From Peptococcaceae bacterium UBA3933 (GTDB taxonomy: Bacteria; Bacillota; Peptococcia; Peptococcales; BICA1-8): a DNA stretch of 6,089 nucleotides. The notes below the pieces were generated by a model. It searched no databases, was not told the DNA's origin, and saw only the letters and a program-made list of their open reading frames with translations. Both the position numbers and the translations under genes were made by a program. Shown one piece after another: positions 5,922-6,089 of the stretch (positions are counted from its first letter, which is position 1; every line of letters starts with the position of its first letter). The stretch is taken from NCBI GenBank assembly GCA_002385805.1, contig DGEF01000078.1, positions 1-6,089 of the forward strand, written 5' to 3'.

Positions 5922-6089
5922 TAACTTTCCATCTCCTATCTTCCATATACGCCCTAATTTTATCATAAAGATATAGAACAAGATATATATAAAAAGTTGC
6001 TCTATATGGCAGAATAAACATAAGAAAATTTATCCAAAGAAGAAGGAAATATAAAAAAATTGTAGTAGTATAAATTAAAACATAAAAAG
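5922..6089 (-). promoter_or_regulatory. AT-rich leader region upstream of dinB, no gene seen
   Basis: These 168 bases hold no convincing coding sequence. The dinB ribosome site AGGAGA is at 5937-5932 on the minus strand. A weak sigma-A-like promoter candidate is CTGCCA (6012-6007), 17 bases, TATATA (5989-5984); in such AT-rich sequence this could be chance. I found no GAAC-N4-GTTC dyad that would mark a Firmicutes LexA site. The rest is A/T-rich with no clear repeat. Confidence 0.3.

Noticed and set aside
5922..6089. Possible LexA/SOS operator upstream of dinB
   Set aside because: A GAAC occurs (5966-5982 area, within ATAGAACAAGAT) but there is no partner GTTC at the required spacing, so the dyad is not present.

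Overview
The window looks like chromosomal DNA from an AT-rich, low-GC Gram-positive anaerobe, most likely a member of the Clostridia. This rests on purine-rich Shine-Dalgarno sequences, a Gram-positive-style lipoprotein binding protein, a sigW-type ECF sigma/anti-sigma pair and a Pol IV with a Firmicutes-like C-terminus. The genus cannot be fixed from sequence alone. Coding density is high and all gaps are under about 170 bases. I see no tRNA, rRNA, CRISPR array, insertion sequence or phage gene.

Left half (about 1-2776, + strand): the end of an ABC importer operon of the BtuCDF type, in the order permease (5' end outside the window), ATPase, substrate-binding lipoprotein. The genes are packed with 11 or fewer bases between them. 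The binding protein resembles cobalamin-binding BtuF, so vitamin B12 or another corrinoid is the best substrate guess; heme or a siderophore cannot be excluded. The ATPase has an extra domain of roughly 150 residues at its C-terminus, of unknown function. The operon ends at a strong hairpin terminator (2790-2820) that also serves the convergent operon.

Right half (2827-5921, - strand), in transcription order: a Y-family DNA polymerase IV (dinB), then an ECF RNA polymerase sigma factor, then its presumed membrane anti-sigma factor. The last is a zinc-finger anti-sigma domain fused through a membrane segment to an extracytoplasmic DUF4349 domain. Sigma and anti-sigma overlap by an ATGA stop/start. 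An ECF-type promoter (GGAAC, 17 bases, CGTC) sits just upstream of the sigma gene, suggesting autoregulation.

Two non-coding details stand out. The sigma Shine-Dalgarno lies in the 12-base loop of a perfect 7-bp inverted repeat that abuts the start codon and would form the very 5' end of the predicted transcript. A G7 run at the sigma/anti-sigma junction contains a -1 slippery heptamer; a -1 shift there would fuse the two proteins in frame. I do not see a wholly new multi-gene system. The regulatory junctions and the two multidomain proteins are the most interesting content.
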